Shown here: positions 19,981 through 30,739 of the stretch, one piece after another
How the letters are laid out: each line of letters opens with the position of its first letter
How positions within the stretch are numbered: position 1 is the stretch's first letter
Assembly: GCA_946811695.1 (NCBI GenBank)
Contig: OX328126.1
Coordinates: 10,584,246-10,648,245, forward strand
Length of the DNA: 64,000 nt
DNA from: Gonocerus acuteangulatus
Taxonomy: Eukaryota > Arthropoda > Insecta > Hemiptera > Coreidae
Direction: 5' to 3'
The notes under the pieces: generated by a model
Databases searched by the model: none
What the model was told of the DNA's origin: nothing
Seen by the model: the letters and a program-made list of their open reading frames with translations, nothing else
Position numbers and translations under genes: made by a program

Positions 19981-22900
19981 CTCACTACGGAAAGTATCGG
20001 TTCACGTCCATAGACCTCACCATCTGCTCACCAAACATCTCACACATTTACGACTGGAAGGTTTTAGATGACCAACATGGTAGTGACCACTTCCCAATAT
20101 TAATACAAAACATAAAACAACAGAGTATAAACACCCAAACACACAGAATAAAATGGAAGTTAAACAAAGCAGACTGGAACGAGTTTCAGAAATTGGCCTT
20201 AGCTGAAAAATGGAATGCTACCGACCCAAACGAAAACAACGCTACTCTGACCGAAGCCATAATCAACTCAGCCCTTAAAACAATTCCCCATTCAGACAAA
20301 CCTTGTACAAGAATCCCTGTACCATGGTTCAATGAGCAATGTAAACAAGCAATTAAAGAAAGGCGAAGAGCTTACAGGAAATTCAAGAAAAACATGAACA
20401 ACACAAACTTAATAAACTACAAACAACAAAAAGCTGCAGCACGGTCAATAATAGAAGAGCAGAAAAGGCAATCCTGGAAAGACTATCTTAACTCAATAAC
20501 AGCCTCGACCCCGGCATCTACAATCTGGAAGAAAATAAGGTCCATTCAAGGAGTACCAACACAAAAAGCTATAGTCCTTAATATAAATGGAAAAGTAATA
20601 GCGGATCCTCAAGAAGTTGCAAATCAGCTTGCTTATGTATATAAGCTAGAAGATCACACCTTTGATCAGGATTTTTTAAACCACAAAGCTTCTGTAGAGA
20701 ATACACTGTTAACATTCGACAGTGAACAGAACCAAGAAGATTATAATGTGCCTTTCTCAATCTGGGAGATGGATACAATCTTGGCACAACTAAAAGGAAA
20801 ATCTCCAGGGCCAGATCACATCAATTACGAGATGATCAGGAATCTCCCTATTACCTCCAAACGTTTCCTTCTAGATCTGTACAACCAAATATGGGAAGAA
20901 GGAAAAATACCTGTAGAGTGGAAGCAAGCTCACATAATACCACTGTTGAAACCGGGGAAAAACAGCAAACAACCAACGAGCTACCGGCCGATTTCGCTGA
21001 TTAGCTGCCTCAGTAAGATAATGGAGCGTATGGTGAATAGGAGGCTGCTATGGACGCTCGAAAACCGGCTTCTCCTACAAGAACAGCAATCAGCTTTCAG
21101 GAAAGGACGTTCAGCTACAGACAATCTGGTCATGTTAGAAGGAGAACTCCAAAACGCGTTCATAAAGAAGGAACATGCTGTTGTAATCTTCTTCGACATT
21201 AAGAACGCATTCGACACGACCTGGCCTCACGCAATACTTCGGCAACTCCATCTGTGGGGATTTAGAGGTAGGCTTCCAGTTTACATCAGAGAATTCCTAA
21301 GCGACCGTAAGTTCCAGGTTATAGTTGGAGGAAACACATCAGAAACCACAACGACCCAATGTGGCATTCCACAAGGAAGTGCTTTAAGCCCAACCCTCTT
21401 CAGTATAGCAATAAACAGCATAACAAACACTCTCAATAACATAGTAAAAGGCTTTCTCTATGCCGACGACTTTGCCATTCTCTGTAGATCAACCAGCTTA
21501 AAATACATACAGAAAAACCTACAAGCAACAGTTAACCGCATCTTATACTGGAGTAAGAGGAATGGTTTTACCTTTGCAGCCGACAAAACACAATGCATGC
21601 ACTTCACTCGACTCAGAGGAAATTTCGATGGCCCTCCAATAAAATTGGGGACAGTTACACTCCAATATACAGAAGTAAAACGCTTTCTCGGTCTCACTTT
21701 AGACAAAAAACTCTCATGGAGGACACATATAATGGATTTAAAAAATAAATGCATGGCTAGAACAAAAATACTTTCTGTTCTAAGCAACACCAGCTGGGGA
21801 GCGGATCGTTGCAGTCTGATCAAGGTCTATAATGCTCTAATAGCTTCTAAATTAGACTATGGGAGCCAAGTATACAGCTCAGCGAAGGCCTCAGTTCTGG
21901 CTACTCTCGACGTAGTGCACAACACAAGTTTGAGACTCGCGACAGGTGCTTTCTGTACAACCCCAGTCTATAGTCTTTCAGCAGAATCAGGAGAAACCCC
22001 ATTACTCTTCAGGAGGAATAAATTAGCCATAAAATATATTTCAAAAGTCTACACAATGCCAAACCACCCATGTTACAGGTATCTCTTTCACCAAAAATAT
22101 AAACAGCTATATCGGATGAAGGAAAACGGGACTCTGCCACTTGCCGTAAGAATGGAAGCAGCAGTTCAAGCACTCAAAGAAACAAGCATACCCTTTGAAG
22201 AAGAAAGCATTCCTCCCTGGCTCCTACGAATGCCGCAAGTCAGTTTCAAATTGAACAAATTGAGACAGAATTCTGCTGTAGCTCCGGACACTATTCTACA
22301 CAGCGAAATAAACGAAATACCCAAAAAACTCGTCCTGTTTGCTGATGGATCGAAATCAACAGAATCCTCCGCATGCGCGTTCACGGATCTAGACTCGGAA
22401 CACAAATACAAGCTCGACGAAAGATGTTCCATATTCACCGCCGAAGCTCATGCAATTGTTGCGGCTCTTTACTTCTCAATGTCCTCAGATAAAACCAACA
22501 TTATAATTTGCACCGACTCGGAAAGCACGCTAAAGAGTTTAAGGAAAATGTACCCCAGACACTTCTATTCGTACAAAATACAAAAATATTGCAAAGAGCT
22601 TGGCGACATGGGCAAAACAGTTACCTTCATTTGGGTTCCGGCGCACGTAGGAGTCAGGGGAAATGAAGCGGCCGACAAGGCAGCAAAAAATGCCCACCAA
22701 CTAAGCGAAACAACACCGACAATGCTTACCCACAAAGAGCTGTCCAAACCACTGTTAAATAAAATTAAAGAAGACTGGCAAGATATGTGGATGGAGTTGC
22801 CTGAAATTAAGCTCAAAATGATTAAAAGAAACACCAAAAAATGGAGCTCATCGACCCTAGACTGTCGACGAGAAGAGGTGATCATTGCCAGGCTAAGACA

Positions 22901-23138
22901 CGGACACACAAGACTCACCCATGCCTTCCTTCTGAATAGACAAGAACCACCGAACTGTGAAGTATGTAATGAACGGTTAACAGTTCGACATATTTTTGAG
23001 AACTGTATGAAATATACCGACATACTTCAAAAGAACAATGTTCCTCAAAATCTAATGGAAGCACTAGGGGATGACACAAAAATAATAAAAAACGTCATCA
23101 AGTTCATTAAAGATGCTAACTTGTTTGCAGAAATATAA
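19980..23138 (+). CDS. I-clade LINE element B ORF2, 5'-truncated (EN C-term, RT, RNase H)
   Basis: The frame is open from the junction with element A (about 19980) to the TAA at 23136-23138. It begins in the last third of the endonuclease (YRFTSIDLTICS, GSDHFPILI). RT follows: SYRPISLISCLSKIMERM, FDIKNAFDTTW, GIPQGSALSPTLF, YADD at 21459-21470. RNase H has FADGSKST (near 22338), FTAEAHAIVAAL, CTDSESTL and WVPAHVGVRGNEAADKAA. The C-terminal knuckle is CEVCNERLTVRHIFENC. A TTG at 20193 is not a meaningful start. The N-terminal two thirds of the endonuclease are absent on both sides of element A, so this copy is defective although RT and RNase H look intact. Confidence 0.88.
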   Translation, partial: AHYGKYRFTSIDLTICSPNISHIYDWKVLDDQHGSDHFPILIQNIKQQSINTQTHRIKWKLNKADWNEFQKLALAEKWNATDPNENNATLTEAIINSALKTIPHSDKPCTRIPVPWFNEQCKQAIKERRRAYRKFKKNMNNTNLINYKQQKAAARSIIEEQKRQSWKDYLNSITASTPASTIWKKIRSIQGVPTQKAIVLNINGKVIADPQEVANQLAYVYKLEDHTFDQDFLNHKASVENTLLTFDSEQNQEDYNVPFSIWEMDTILAQLKGKSPGPDHINYEMIRNLPITSKRFLLDLYNQIWEEGKIPVEWKQAHIIPLLKPGKNSKQPTSYRPISLISCLSKIMERMVNRRLLWTLENRLLLQEQQSAFRKGRSATDNLVMLEGELQNAFIKKEHAVVIFFDIKNAFDTTWPHAILRQLHLWGFRGRLPVYIREFLSDRKFQVIVGGNTSETTTTQCGIPQGSALSPTLFSIAINSITNTLNNIVKGFLYADDFAILCRSTSLKYIQKNLQATVNRILYWSKRNGFTFAADKTQCMHFTRLRGNFDGPPIKLGTVTLQYTEVKRFLGLTLDKKLSWRTHIMDLKNKCMARTKILSVLSNTSWGADRCSLIKVYNALIASKLDYGSQVYSSAKASVLATLDVVHNTSLRLATGAFCTTPVYSLSAESGETPLLFRRNKLAIKYISKVYTMPNHPCYRYLFHQKYKQLYRMKENGTLPLAVRMEAAVQALKETSIPFEEESIPPWLLRMPQVSFKLNKLRQNSAVAPDTILHSEINEIPKKLVLFADGSKSTESSACAFTDLDSEHKYKLDERCSIFTAEAHAIVAALYFSMSSDKTNIIICTDSESTLKSLRKMYPRHFYSYKIQKYCKELGDMGKTVTFIWVPAHVGVRGNEAADKAAKNAHQLSETTPTMLTHKELSKPLLNKIKEDWQDMWMELPEIKLKMIKRNTKKWSSSTLDCRREEVIIARLRHGHTRLTHAFLLNRQEPPNCEVCNERLTVRHIFENCMKYTDILQKNNVPQNLMEALGDDTKIIKNVIKFIKDANLFAEI

Positions 23139-23177
23139 GATAAGTTAAAGATAAGTTTATGTTCATGTAGGTATAAG

Positions 23178-23231
<54 letters not shown>

Positions 23232-23600
23232 GTTGTATTTTGAACAGTTAGATTTAATGTAAGGAATACTTGTAAATAAATATATTTAGGTGTAAGTGTA
23301 AGAATGTATGTATGTGTATGAGTATGTATATGGGTGTATGTATACATATGTGTGTGTGTGTGTATGAGTGTACGTGTTTATAAATGTGTATATGTGCATA
23401 TATACATATGTGTGAGTGTATATGTGTATATATGTATATATATGTGGATGCGTATGTGTGTGTATGTATGTGTATATGTAAATGTAGAAGTAGCTATAAG
23501 TGAAAAAAGAAAGGAATATAGCATCTAGTGTTTAAGTGCTTTAATTTAATGAGAAAAAAATAAATAAGTTGTGTACATTTATATGTAATTCTATTGAAAA
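23139..23600 (+). other. LINE B 3' UTR with (TA)n and TG-rich repeats
   Basis: Downstream of ORF2 come a (TA)n tract (23181-23224) and a segment with TTAGATTTAATGTAAGGAAT. A TG/TA-rich microsatellite follows (about 23300-23480), then a unique block (AGTAGCTATAAGTGAA) leading into an A-rich tail from about 23594. The whole block recurs at 23954-24411. Confidence 0.75.
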
Positions 23601-23958
23601 AAAAAAAAAAATAATAATAAAAAAAAAAAAAAAAAAAAAGAATAAAAAGAAAAAAAGAAAAAAATGAAAAGAAAAGAAAAAAAAATAAAATAAAAAAAAA
23701 AATAATAATAATAAAAAAAATAAAAAAAAATAAAAAAAAATAAATAAAAAAAAAATAAAAAAAAAAAAAAAATACATAAAATAAATTAAAAGAAAAAAAA
23801 AATAAATAAAATAAATTAAAATAAAAAATAAATAAAGAAAAAATAAAAAGGAAAATAAAAAAAAAATATATATATATATATAATAAAAGAATAAAAAAAT
23901 AAATAAATAAATAATAAAAAAATAAAAAAAATAAATAAAAAAAAAAATAAATAAAAAA
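23594..23958. repeat. A-rich low-complexity tract (expanded poly(A))
   Basis: About 365 bp of A runs interrupted by T and occasional G, following the first LINE B 3' UTR. It is best read as an expanded, mutated poly(A) tail. The long minus-strand frame over it is a composition artefact. Confidence 0.75.
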
Positions 23959-24050
23959 TTAGATATATTTTGTACGGTTAGATTTAATGTAAGGAATACT
24001 TGTAAATAAATATATTTAGGTGTAAGGGTATAAGTATATATATGCATATA

Positions 24051-24082
<32 letters not shown>

Positions 24083-24185
24083 AGTGTGCGTGTTTATAAA
24101 TATGTATATATGTATGTATGGATGTGTGTGTGTATGTATGTATGTATATGTGTGTGTGTATGTATGTGTGTGCATGTGTGTATAT

Positions 24186-24247
<62 letters not shown>

Positions 24248-24411
24248 ATATATATATATATGTATATATGTATATATATATATACATAGAAGTAGCTATA
24301 AGTGAAACAGAAAGGAATATACCATCTATTGTTAGCTTTAAATTAATGAGAAAAAATAAATAAATAAAAAAGTTGTGTACAGTTATATGTTATTCTAATA
24401 AAAAAAAAAAG
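23954..24411 (+). mobile_element. Second LINE B 3' end, tandem and 5'-truncated
   Basis: It repeats the 3' UTR of LINE B: ACGGTTAGATTTAATGTAAG, the TG/TA microsatellites, AGTAGCTATAAGTGAA and a terminal A-run at 24400-24411. It begins immediately after the A-rich tract. This fits a second severely truncated insertion at the tail of the first, or a tandem duplication of the 3' end. Confidence 0.7.
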
Positions 24412-24622
24412 GAACAGAATGTGCTTACATATTTCATGAGATTAATTAGTTAAAAACTAGGTTTAATTAAAAAACAAAAAACAAAAGGTTCATAGGACGA
24501 TTAAAACAGTAAGTTGTTCGTCCTTTAATTCATTCCATTCCATTCCATGCTTCTGGTATACCTACTACTATATTATGTACTCATAAGGATGTACATGATT
24601 ATTCAATGGAATCGCCCAGGCG

Positions 24623-24626
<4 letters not shown>

Positions 24627-24670
<44 letters not shown>
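24627..24670. repeat. (TA)n microsatellite
   Basis: A pure TA run forming the edge of R-family fragment R8. Confidence 0.9.
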
Positions 24671-24672
<2 letters not shown>

Positions 24673-24897
24673 GTTAACACGATACACGCCTGAGTTATTA
24701 TTTTCTTGGCACGAAACTTGGTATGTAGTGTTCCCCCAGCAAACGATTGAACGAGTTATATACAGACATTTTATGGGGGTTCATTTTCGGTATCTACGAG
24801 ATAGCATCGATAAAGATGCTCATCATGGCAGGATGATTCAAAACTTCCGTCACGAGTGCAACCTCAATAGCTAAATTCCTTCGGAGGTAATTGCTAA
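24671..24897. repeat. R-family fragment R8, internally rearranged
   Basis: The first part (CTGTTAACACGATACACGCC to AACGATTGAACGAG) is in plus family orientation. The second part (GGGGGTTCATTTTCGGTATC to CCTTCGGAGGTAATTGCTAA) is in the opposite orientation. It therefore joins two pieces of the family head-to-head. Its sequence variant matches R2 at 10885-11457. Confidence 0.65.
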
Positions 24898-25695
24898 AAA
24901 TCTGACCACTCGAATCATCTTTGTACCATATTTCATTAAAATCTATATTGATAAGGAACAGTCAATCTTTAGATTTCAAGAGCTTATTTTAACCCAGGGC
25001 TAAATAAATATTCTAAAATAATGGAGAAGAATATAAAATGATGAATATAATTTATTCAAATTAGTTTTATCTTTTAAAGAATTCACGAAATAAAAAATTA
25101 ATTTTTCTCAATTTGAATATTATTAGCTATTTCAAGGTTTAATGTATTTTAGCATTTTAGAAACTCTATCTATAATCTGATTTTAATAAGCTTTCAGGAG
25201 CAATCAATTTTAATTTATATTCTCAAGGTTTCCTTATTTTTTCTTTTTTCAACTAATTTCAGAATATATTAAGATGCTTTAAAGTCCCTAAAAATATAGA
25301 CATATTTGCTTATTTATTGATAGCTACAGAATATTAAAATTAAATTACCCAGCCATCATACATCGTCTTGAAATAAACATTATCGAATTTTAGTATTGGT
25401 GGGGTATCTCTACCCCAGAGGTAAAGGACACCATGTCACATATTTGGATTCGTTCAGGAGAGCAAATTGTTCATAACATTGAACTATTAAAATTAGTTTT
25501 TTCTTTATTTATAGAAACAGTTTGTTTTAAATTTTTATTGACATTGATAGGTAATTGGAAGGATTGATCATAGTCAAACAAAATCACAAATAAGCTTGGC
25601 GTGTTCTACCTCAAATTAAAACAGACATGAATTTATTATTTACTGTCATATCATCGTTATTTGTGGAAAGACAGCATAGTGCCCTATATCATTAT
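24898..25695. other. AT-rich sequence with a dispersed repeat near its end
   Basis: No gene is seen. The segment from about 25505 to 25640 matches 8729-8850 in inverted orientation, so it belongs to another dispersed repeat. Confidence 0.5.
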
Positions 25696-26525
25696 ACTAG
25701 CTGAATACCCGTGCTTCGTCACGGCAGATAAGTAGTTATTTTATTGCGTTAAATTATGTATCATCGAAATTAACACTCCTACTTAATTTTGTGCAGTTTA
25801 TTATAGCACGGTTCCCGTCATACAATAAGTTAGTCATCAGTTTATAGGTAATCAAAGTATAATGTTTCTTGACATTGGGATGCTCCTCACCAGTATCAAA
25901 AAACAGATAACGTTGAGATAACCCGTTATTTATAGGTTACCAGCGTGGGCGTATATAAGGGGAACTGAGAGATGTGCAGCCCCCCCCCACGAAATTTTTA
26001 TTTGATGGTAAAAATGTGTCTTAAAAACTTTAAAAATAAATTAAATAAGATCATTTCTTTTATAAGCACAATTGGTTTGATCCATTCCTTTTTCATTCCA
26101 AAGATCATTTCATTTTAGTTGTAATTGCGTTTTATTTGCTTAAAACTATTATAAGTTCTAAATTGATAGTATTCCATACCCCAGTAATCCAAGGACTGCC
26201 GTCATAGTGGAAATTAACCTCAATTATAAATAATAATATGAAATAGATAATGTACGGTAACAGCTGTTCTCTTATCGTCCTAGCAACGCTTGCTGCCTAG
26301 GCTTGTCTGCTCTAACCAACTCAAACTTTAAACCCCTCTAAAAATACTTAAAAATTCGAATATCAAAAAATCCTTTCTTAGCGAGTGCCTACGTTATATA
26401 GGGAGTGTCCATGCAAAATTTCAAATTTTTCTGTCGTGCGGTTTGGGCTGGGGGATGATAGGTCAGTGAGTGAGTGAGTGAGTGAGTCAGTGAGTGACTG
26501 AGTGGTATTTGACAAATATATAGTA
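25696..26525 (+). repeat. 'ACTAGCTGA' interspersed repeat, copy 1
   Basis: It starts ACTAGCTGAATACCCGTGCT followed by TCGTCACGGC. It ends with a (GTGA)n microsatellite (26465-26500) and GGTATTTGACAAATATATAG. It has no coding capacity. A second copy abuts its end in the same orientation and a third lies at 28328. The class is not recognised; the terminal microsatellite is compatible with a non-autonomous retroelement. Confidence 0.7.
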
Positions 26526-27683
26526 TAGCTGAATACCCGTGCTTCGTCACGGCAGATAAGTAGTTATTTTATTGCGTTAAATAATGTTTCATTAAAATTA
26601 CGTTACTATACAATTCTGTGCAGTTTATTAGAGCACGGTTCACGTTATACTATATTTTATTCAATGGGCGTTAAAATTTAAAAGTTTATGTTTCCGAGAG
26701 GTCATATGGTAACACCCAATATATTTACGAGTATTACCCAGGTTATAGGCAAGGAGGCTGTGCAAGGGTTCCAGATAGTATTACCTCGCCTGGAAAACCT
26801 AAGGATATGCCATACATCACGGTTTGACCGGGACTGTCCCGGTATTTTGCAATTGTTTCGGTGTCCCGCCCAGTTTTATCAATGTCCCGGAAAAGGCTGT
26901 AAGATGTAAAAAGTAATGAATTAATGTTTATAAGAATCTTTTTTAAATCGGTTACTTTTCTACAATTAACATTTTTACTACTGCTCACAGTTTCAAAGAA
27001 ATCAGAAGTAATCTAACTGTAAAACGCTGGAACTACCTGCACAGCGCTGCCAGCTGCCAGACACTACTATTTGGCTGAGAGATTGTTTTAAGAAAATCAA
27101 GTAGCAAAAAAAGTTCCCTTCTTATTTTTAAGGTTTGGATAGACTAACAGTTTAGGATTCCCCCTTCCCGTTAGTTGCTAGGCTTAAAACTCACCAACAA
27201 TTTTGCTTATTATTTGTACTCTTTTTATCCCCCCCCCCCCACTGGTATGCCCATCCCATATTAATGTGTCCCGGTTTAACTCTCCAAAAATATGGCAAGC
27301 CTATCTGACGGGGACAGGCAGAAAAGAAACGCAATTAAAACTCTACGAGGGACAGTTAATTTCTAGTAATTCAAGGACTGCCATCATAGTTGAAATTAAC
27401 CTCAATTAGAAATAAAACTATGAGATAGATAATGTAAGGTAACAGCTGTTCTTTATCGTCCTAGCAACGCAGGCTGCCTAGGCTTGCCTTCTATAACCAA
27501 CTCAAACTTTAAACCCCCCTAAAAATGCTTAAAAATACGAATATCAAAAAATCGTTTCTTAGCGAGCGCCTACGTTATATAGGGAGTGTCCATGGAAAAA
27601 TTTCAAAATTTTCTGTCGAGCGGTTTGGGCTGGGCGATGATAGGTCAGTGAGTGAGTGAGTGGTATTTGAGAAATATATAGTA
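26526..27683 (+). repeat. 'ACTAGCTGA' interspersed repeat, copy 2, interrupted by MITE
   Basis: A direct repeat of the preceding element, with the same head (GAATACCCGTGCTTCGTCAC) and the same (GTGA)n/GGTATTTGAGAAATATATAG end. It is split by an hAT-like MITE at about 26804-27303. Confidence 0.7.
26804..27303. mobile_element. hAT-like MITE within the repeat
   Basis: The left end reads TGCCATACATCACGGTTTGA then CCGGGAC. The right end, inverted, reads TTGCCATATTTTTGGAGAGT then TAAACCGGGAC, giving imperfect TIRs of about 30 bp. A second copy, itself interrupted, lies at about 43780-44640. No ORF is present and I could not fix a target duplication. Confidence 0.5.
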
Positions 27684-27746
27684 GATTTGGATCGAAAAAT
27701 CCACAATAAGAACTTGTTCTCCTTTAGGCTTCCTCGCTGTGGCATC

Positions 27747-27945
27747 ATCTTCCTCGTCTCCCGGCTTCTTTCTCCTGCGGGGCTTCCTTTATGGTCGTTA
27801 TATTTCGCCCATCTCCTAATGGGCTTCATCAGACGTCGTTGTATTATCTTGACGTATGCAGGTAGCTAGCCCATTAGGAGATGGGCGAAATATAACGACC
27901 ATAAAGGAAGCACCGCTGGAGAAAGAAGCCGGGACACGAGGAAGA
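27747..27945. repeat. Long inverted repeat (hairpin) with ribozyme-like core
   Basis: Arms at 27747-27825 and 27868-27945 are near-perfect inverted copies around a 42-nt loop. On the minus strand, 27832-27803 reads CTGATGA, an extra A, a GCCCAT/ATGGGC stem with a 6-nt loop, then GAAA. This is laid out like the core of a hammerhead ribozyme, but it has an unpaired A and no obvious stem I or cleavage site. Confidence 0.6.
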
Positions 27946-28327
27946 ATAAGAACTTTGTGTTATGTCAATTTAATAAAAAAAATGGACATGATGTCCTGTA
28001 CCTCCGGGTCATATATTCATGGACAGTATATAATTTTCAATATTGTCATCAGGAGCAGATTTAGTTTTAAGTTCTTGAAGGGTGTGAACCATGTAGAACA
28101 TAGCTTAAAGGATTTTTTTAGCGCACTTCTTTCATCCCCTATAGGGGGGAAACCCGTTTATAAATTTGACCTCATGACACAATCCGACGGTAGCACTTTA
28201 TAAAGGTCACTGTCCATCAAAATTCTAATGGAGTAGGTGTTTGATAAGAAAAAATTAATTTAATCTAGACAAAGCATTAAAAATGACACTAGGGATAGTT
28301 TTTTTTTTTTTTTTAATTTATTTATTA

Positions 28328-29035
28328 ACTAGCTGACTACCCGTGCTTCGTCACGGCAGAAGTAAATAATTTTGAACAGTTTATTATAGCACGGTTCTTG
28401 TCATACTATATGTTATTCATCAATGGATAAGTAATCGAAGTATAATGTTTCTAGACACTGGGGCTCTACGGACCTGGGTCAAGAAACAGATAATCTAGAG
28501 AATTATCTAAGAATTTTGGGTAGGGTATATATTATGAGGGGGCGAGGTTAGCTCAGTGGTAGAGCACTCGACTAATGGACTGGAGGACCCAGGTTTAAAA
28601 CCCGAGCGTACACTAAAGATTTTTTCTTCTAGTGTCATCGTTCGAGGGTTGGATCTGGGGTCCCAGATCGCCCCTAGGCTCACCCAGCCTGTAATTAATT
28701 AATTAATGGGTACCTGTAAAGGGAAAAATCAGGCGGCCGGAGCATAGTACTGACCACACTATCTCCTAGTGCCGTATGGTCAAGAATCAGATACCTCTAC
28801 AGTATCTGCCCCTCTGGGCCCTTAGTGGCCTGTTACGGGACTGATTTTTTTTTTTTATATATATGGTATATATTATGAAATAGAAACAGTACGATAACAG
28901 CTGACCTGTTACCGTTCTAGCAACACATGCTGCCTATACATGCATACTGTCTTTAAAACCAACTAAAAATTCAAACCCCTCTAAAAATACTTAAAAAAAT
29001 GAATATAAAAAAAAAAACTTTCTTAACGAGATAAG
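28328..29035 (+). repeat. 'ACTAGCTGA' interspersed repeat, copy 3, with SINE insertion
   Basis: The head is ACTAGCTGACTACCCGTGCT. The interior matches copies 1 and 2 (TTATTATAGCACGGTTCTTG, AACAGCTGACCTGTTACCG, CCCCTCTAAAAATACTTAAA). A tRNA-derived SINE lies inside at 28538-28864. The (GTGA)n end is absent. Confidence 0.65.
28538..28864 (+). mobile_element. tRNA-derived SINE (family T1) with 14-bp target duplication
   Basis: The head has a tRNA-like A box (TTAGCTCAGTGGTAGAGC) and a degenerate B box (GGTTTAAAACCCG). A unique body with GGCGGCCGGAGCATAGTACT and CTCTGGGCCCTTAGTGGCCT follows, then a T-rich tail. It is flanked by the direct repeat GGTATATATTATGA at 28524-28537 and 28865-28878. Related copies are at 43200-43724 and 55920-56255. 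Confidence 0.85.
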
Positions 29036-29529
29036 AATTATGGGAAAACACTAAGATGGCGCAGTTTCTGCAACCCGGTCGTTCTTCCGACGGTTCTATA
29101 TTCATAACTCGTTGGGTAATATATTATTCAAATGGAATAAACACTAATATAATATGATAACAATTTTCCATGACATTCTCTTTATGCTTGTAAGACTAAA
29201 AATTCTGAAAGTAAGCTTGGAAGAGGAAATGCTGAAACAATAGTAATTTTAAGAAAGGATAAAACTGACAGAGAAAAGCAAAAAATAAAAGGATCTTCAA
29301 AGGAAGGATTCTCTCTAGGGAAGCAATCCTAAAAATCCTCCAACTTTAGGAAAAATCAGTTTGTCATTATGTTTCAGATAAAAATGTTAGAAATCTTTTT
29401 GCGCGGTTCCTCCCTTCATCCACAGGGAGGAAATTGGTGTATGAGGTTGACCTCATGACGAAATCCGGATGTGCCGGCTAGAAGATTTCACGTTTCACAA
29501 ACTATAGAAAATAACGGTGGTTCTAATTT

Positions 29530-29940
29530 GTATACAGGGTGTGTCGCAAGTTGATGGCAATACTCCAGGGGGTGAAACTAGACAAAAATGTTAACACCAC
29601 CAACCACACATTTCTATCTCACTCCGTTCCAGAAATATGCCCTTCTAAGGGTTCTTAGGGGGGGGGGGGGTAACGTGTTTTTTATAGTACTCCAATTTTC
29701 TCTACTTGGACAAATTTTTGTCAAAGGTTCATTATATTTTCGAATTAAGCATTAAATTATCTGTAAGGCTAATGCACATTCAGTGTTACAATTATCTCAT
29801 TCAAACCGCGACAACTTTTCTAAAATCACTACTGTTCCAAAGAAAACCCTACAGACTGCCGAATCATACAAAAATTGTAAATTTTAACCGCCTTCCCAAA
29901 GGTATACTCAGAACTTAGATTATATTTCTATTTCATAATG
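29530..29940 (+). repeat. 'TACAGGGTGT' repeat, copy with a single 52-bp-type unit
   Basis: It begins TATACAGGGTGTGTCGCAAG and contains CAATACTCCAGGGGGTGAAA and TCCAATTTTCTCTACTTGGA. It ends in one unit (CTTCCCAAAGGTATACTCAG) of the kind amplified to about 17 copies in the homologous element at 46836-48760. Confidence 0.6.
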
Positions 29941-30094
29941 TAATTGGAATTCTAGAATGAAAAACATCCAATATTTCCCTGTTGAGATTTGATTTTATAT
30001 TTTTTAGGATTAAAACTTACCACTAACTGATTTTTTCCCTTTACTAATAACACTAGAGATACAAAAGGAAATATAAGGAGATATAAAGGAACTC

Positions 30095-30735
30095 TGTCCA
30101 GAATCCGAAGAACCAATGCTTATGGGCCATCCTACCAAATTCTGAAGAACCTATGTTTATGTGACACCCTAAAACAATCTGAAGAACCTATGTTTATGGG
30201 ACAGCCTAATACAATCTGAAGAACCTATGTTTATGGGACAGCCTAATACAATCTGAAGAACCTATGCTTATGCGACACCCTAATACAATCTGAAGAACCT
30301 ATGCTTATGTGACACCCTAATACAATCTAAAGAACCTATGCTTATCGGACACCGTAACACAATGTGAAGGACCTATTTCTAAGGGACATCCTATCACAAT
30401 CTGAAGAACCTATGCTTATGAGACATCCTATCACAATCTAAAGAACCTATGCTTATGGGGCACCCTAATACAATCGGAAGAACCTATTTCTATGGGACAT
30501 CCTACCACAATCTGAAGAACCTATGCTTATGGGACACCCTAATACAATCTAAAGAACCTATGCTTATCGGACACCGTAACTCAATCTAAAGAACCTATGC
30601 TTATCGGACACCCTAATACAAAATGAAGAACCTATGCTTATGGGACACCCTAATACAAAATGAAGAACCTCTTTCTACGAAACATCCTAACACAATCTAA
30701 GGAACCTATGTTTATTTGACACCCTAATATAATTA
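30095..30735. repeat. 37-bp satellite array, about 17 copies
   Basis: Tandem units resemble AATCTGAAGAACCTATGCTT followed by ATGGGACACCCTAATAC. Divergence between units is moderate. The flanking sequence 30740-31340 is homologous to that flanking the larger array at 38095-39640, so both arrays belong to copies of one longer repeat. Confidence 0.9.
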
Positions 30736-30739
30736 CGAT

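Noticed and set aside
23541..24287. 248-codon minus-strand frame rich in Tyr, Ile, Phe
   Set aside because: It covers TG/TA microsatellites and an A-rich tract; it is a composition artefact.
28538..28610. Functional tRNA gene
   Set aside because: The B box is degenerate, the acceptor ends do not pair convincingly, and the head is joined to a SINE body with a 14-bp target duplication.
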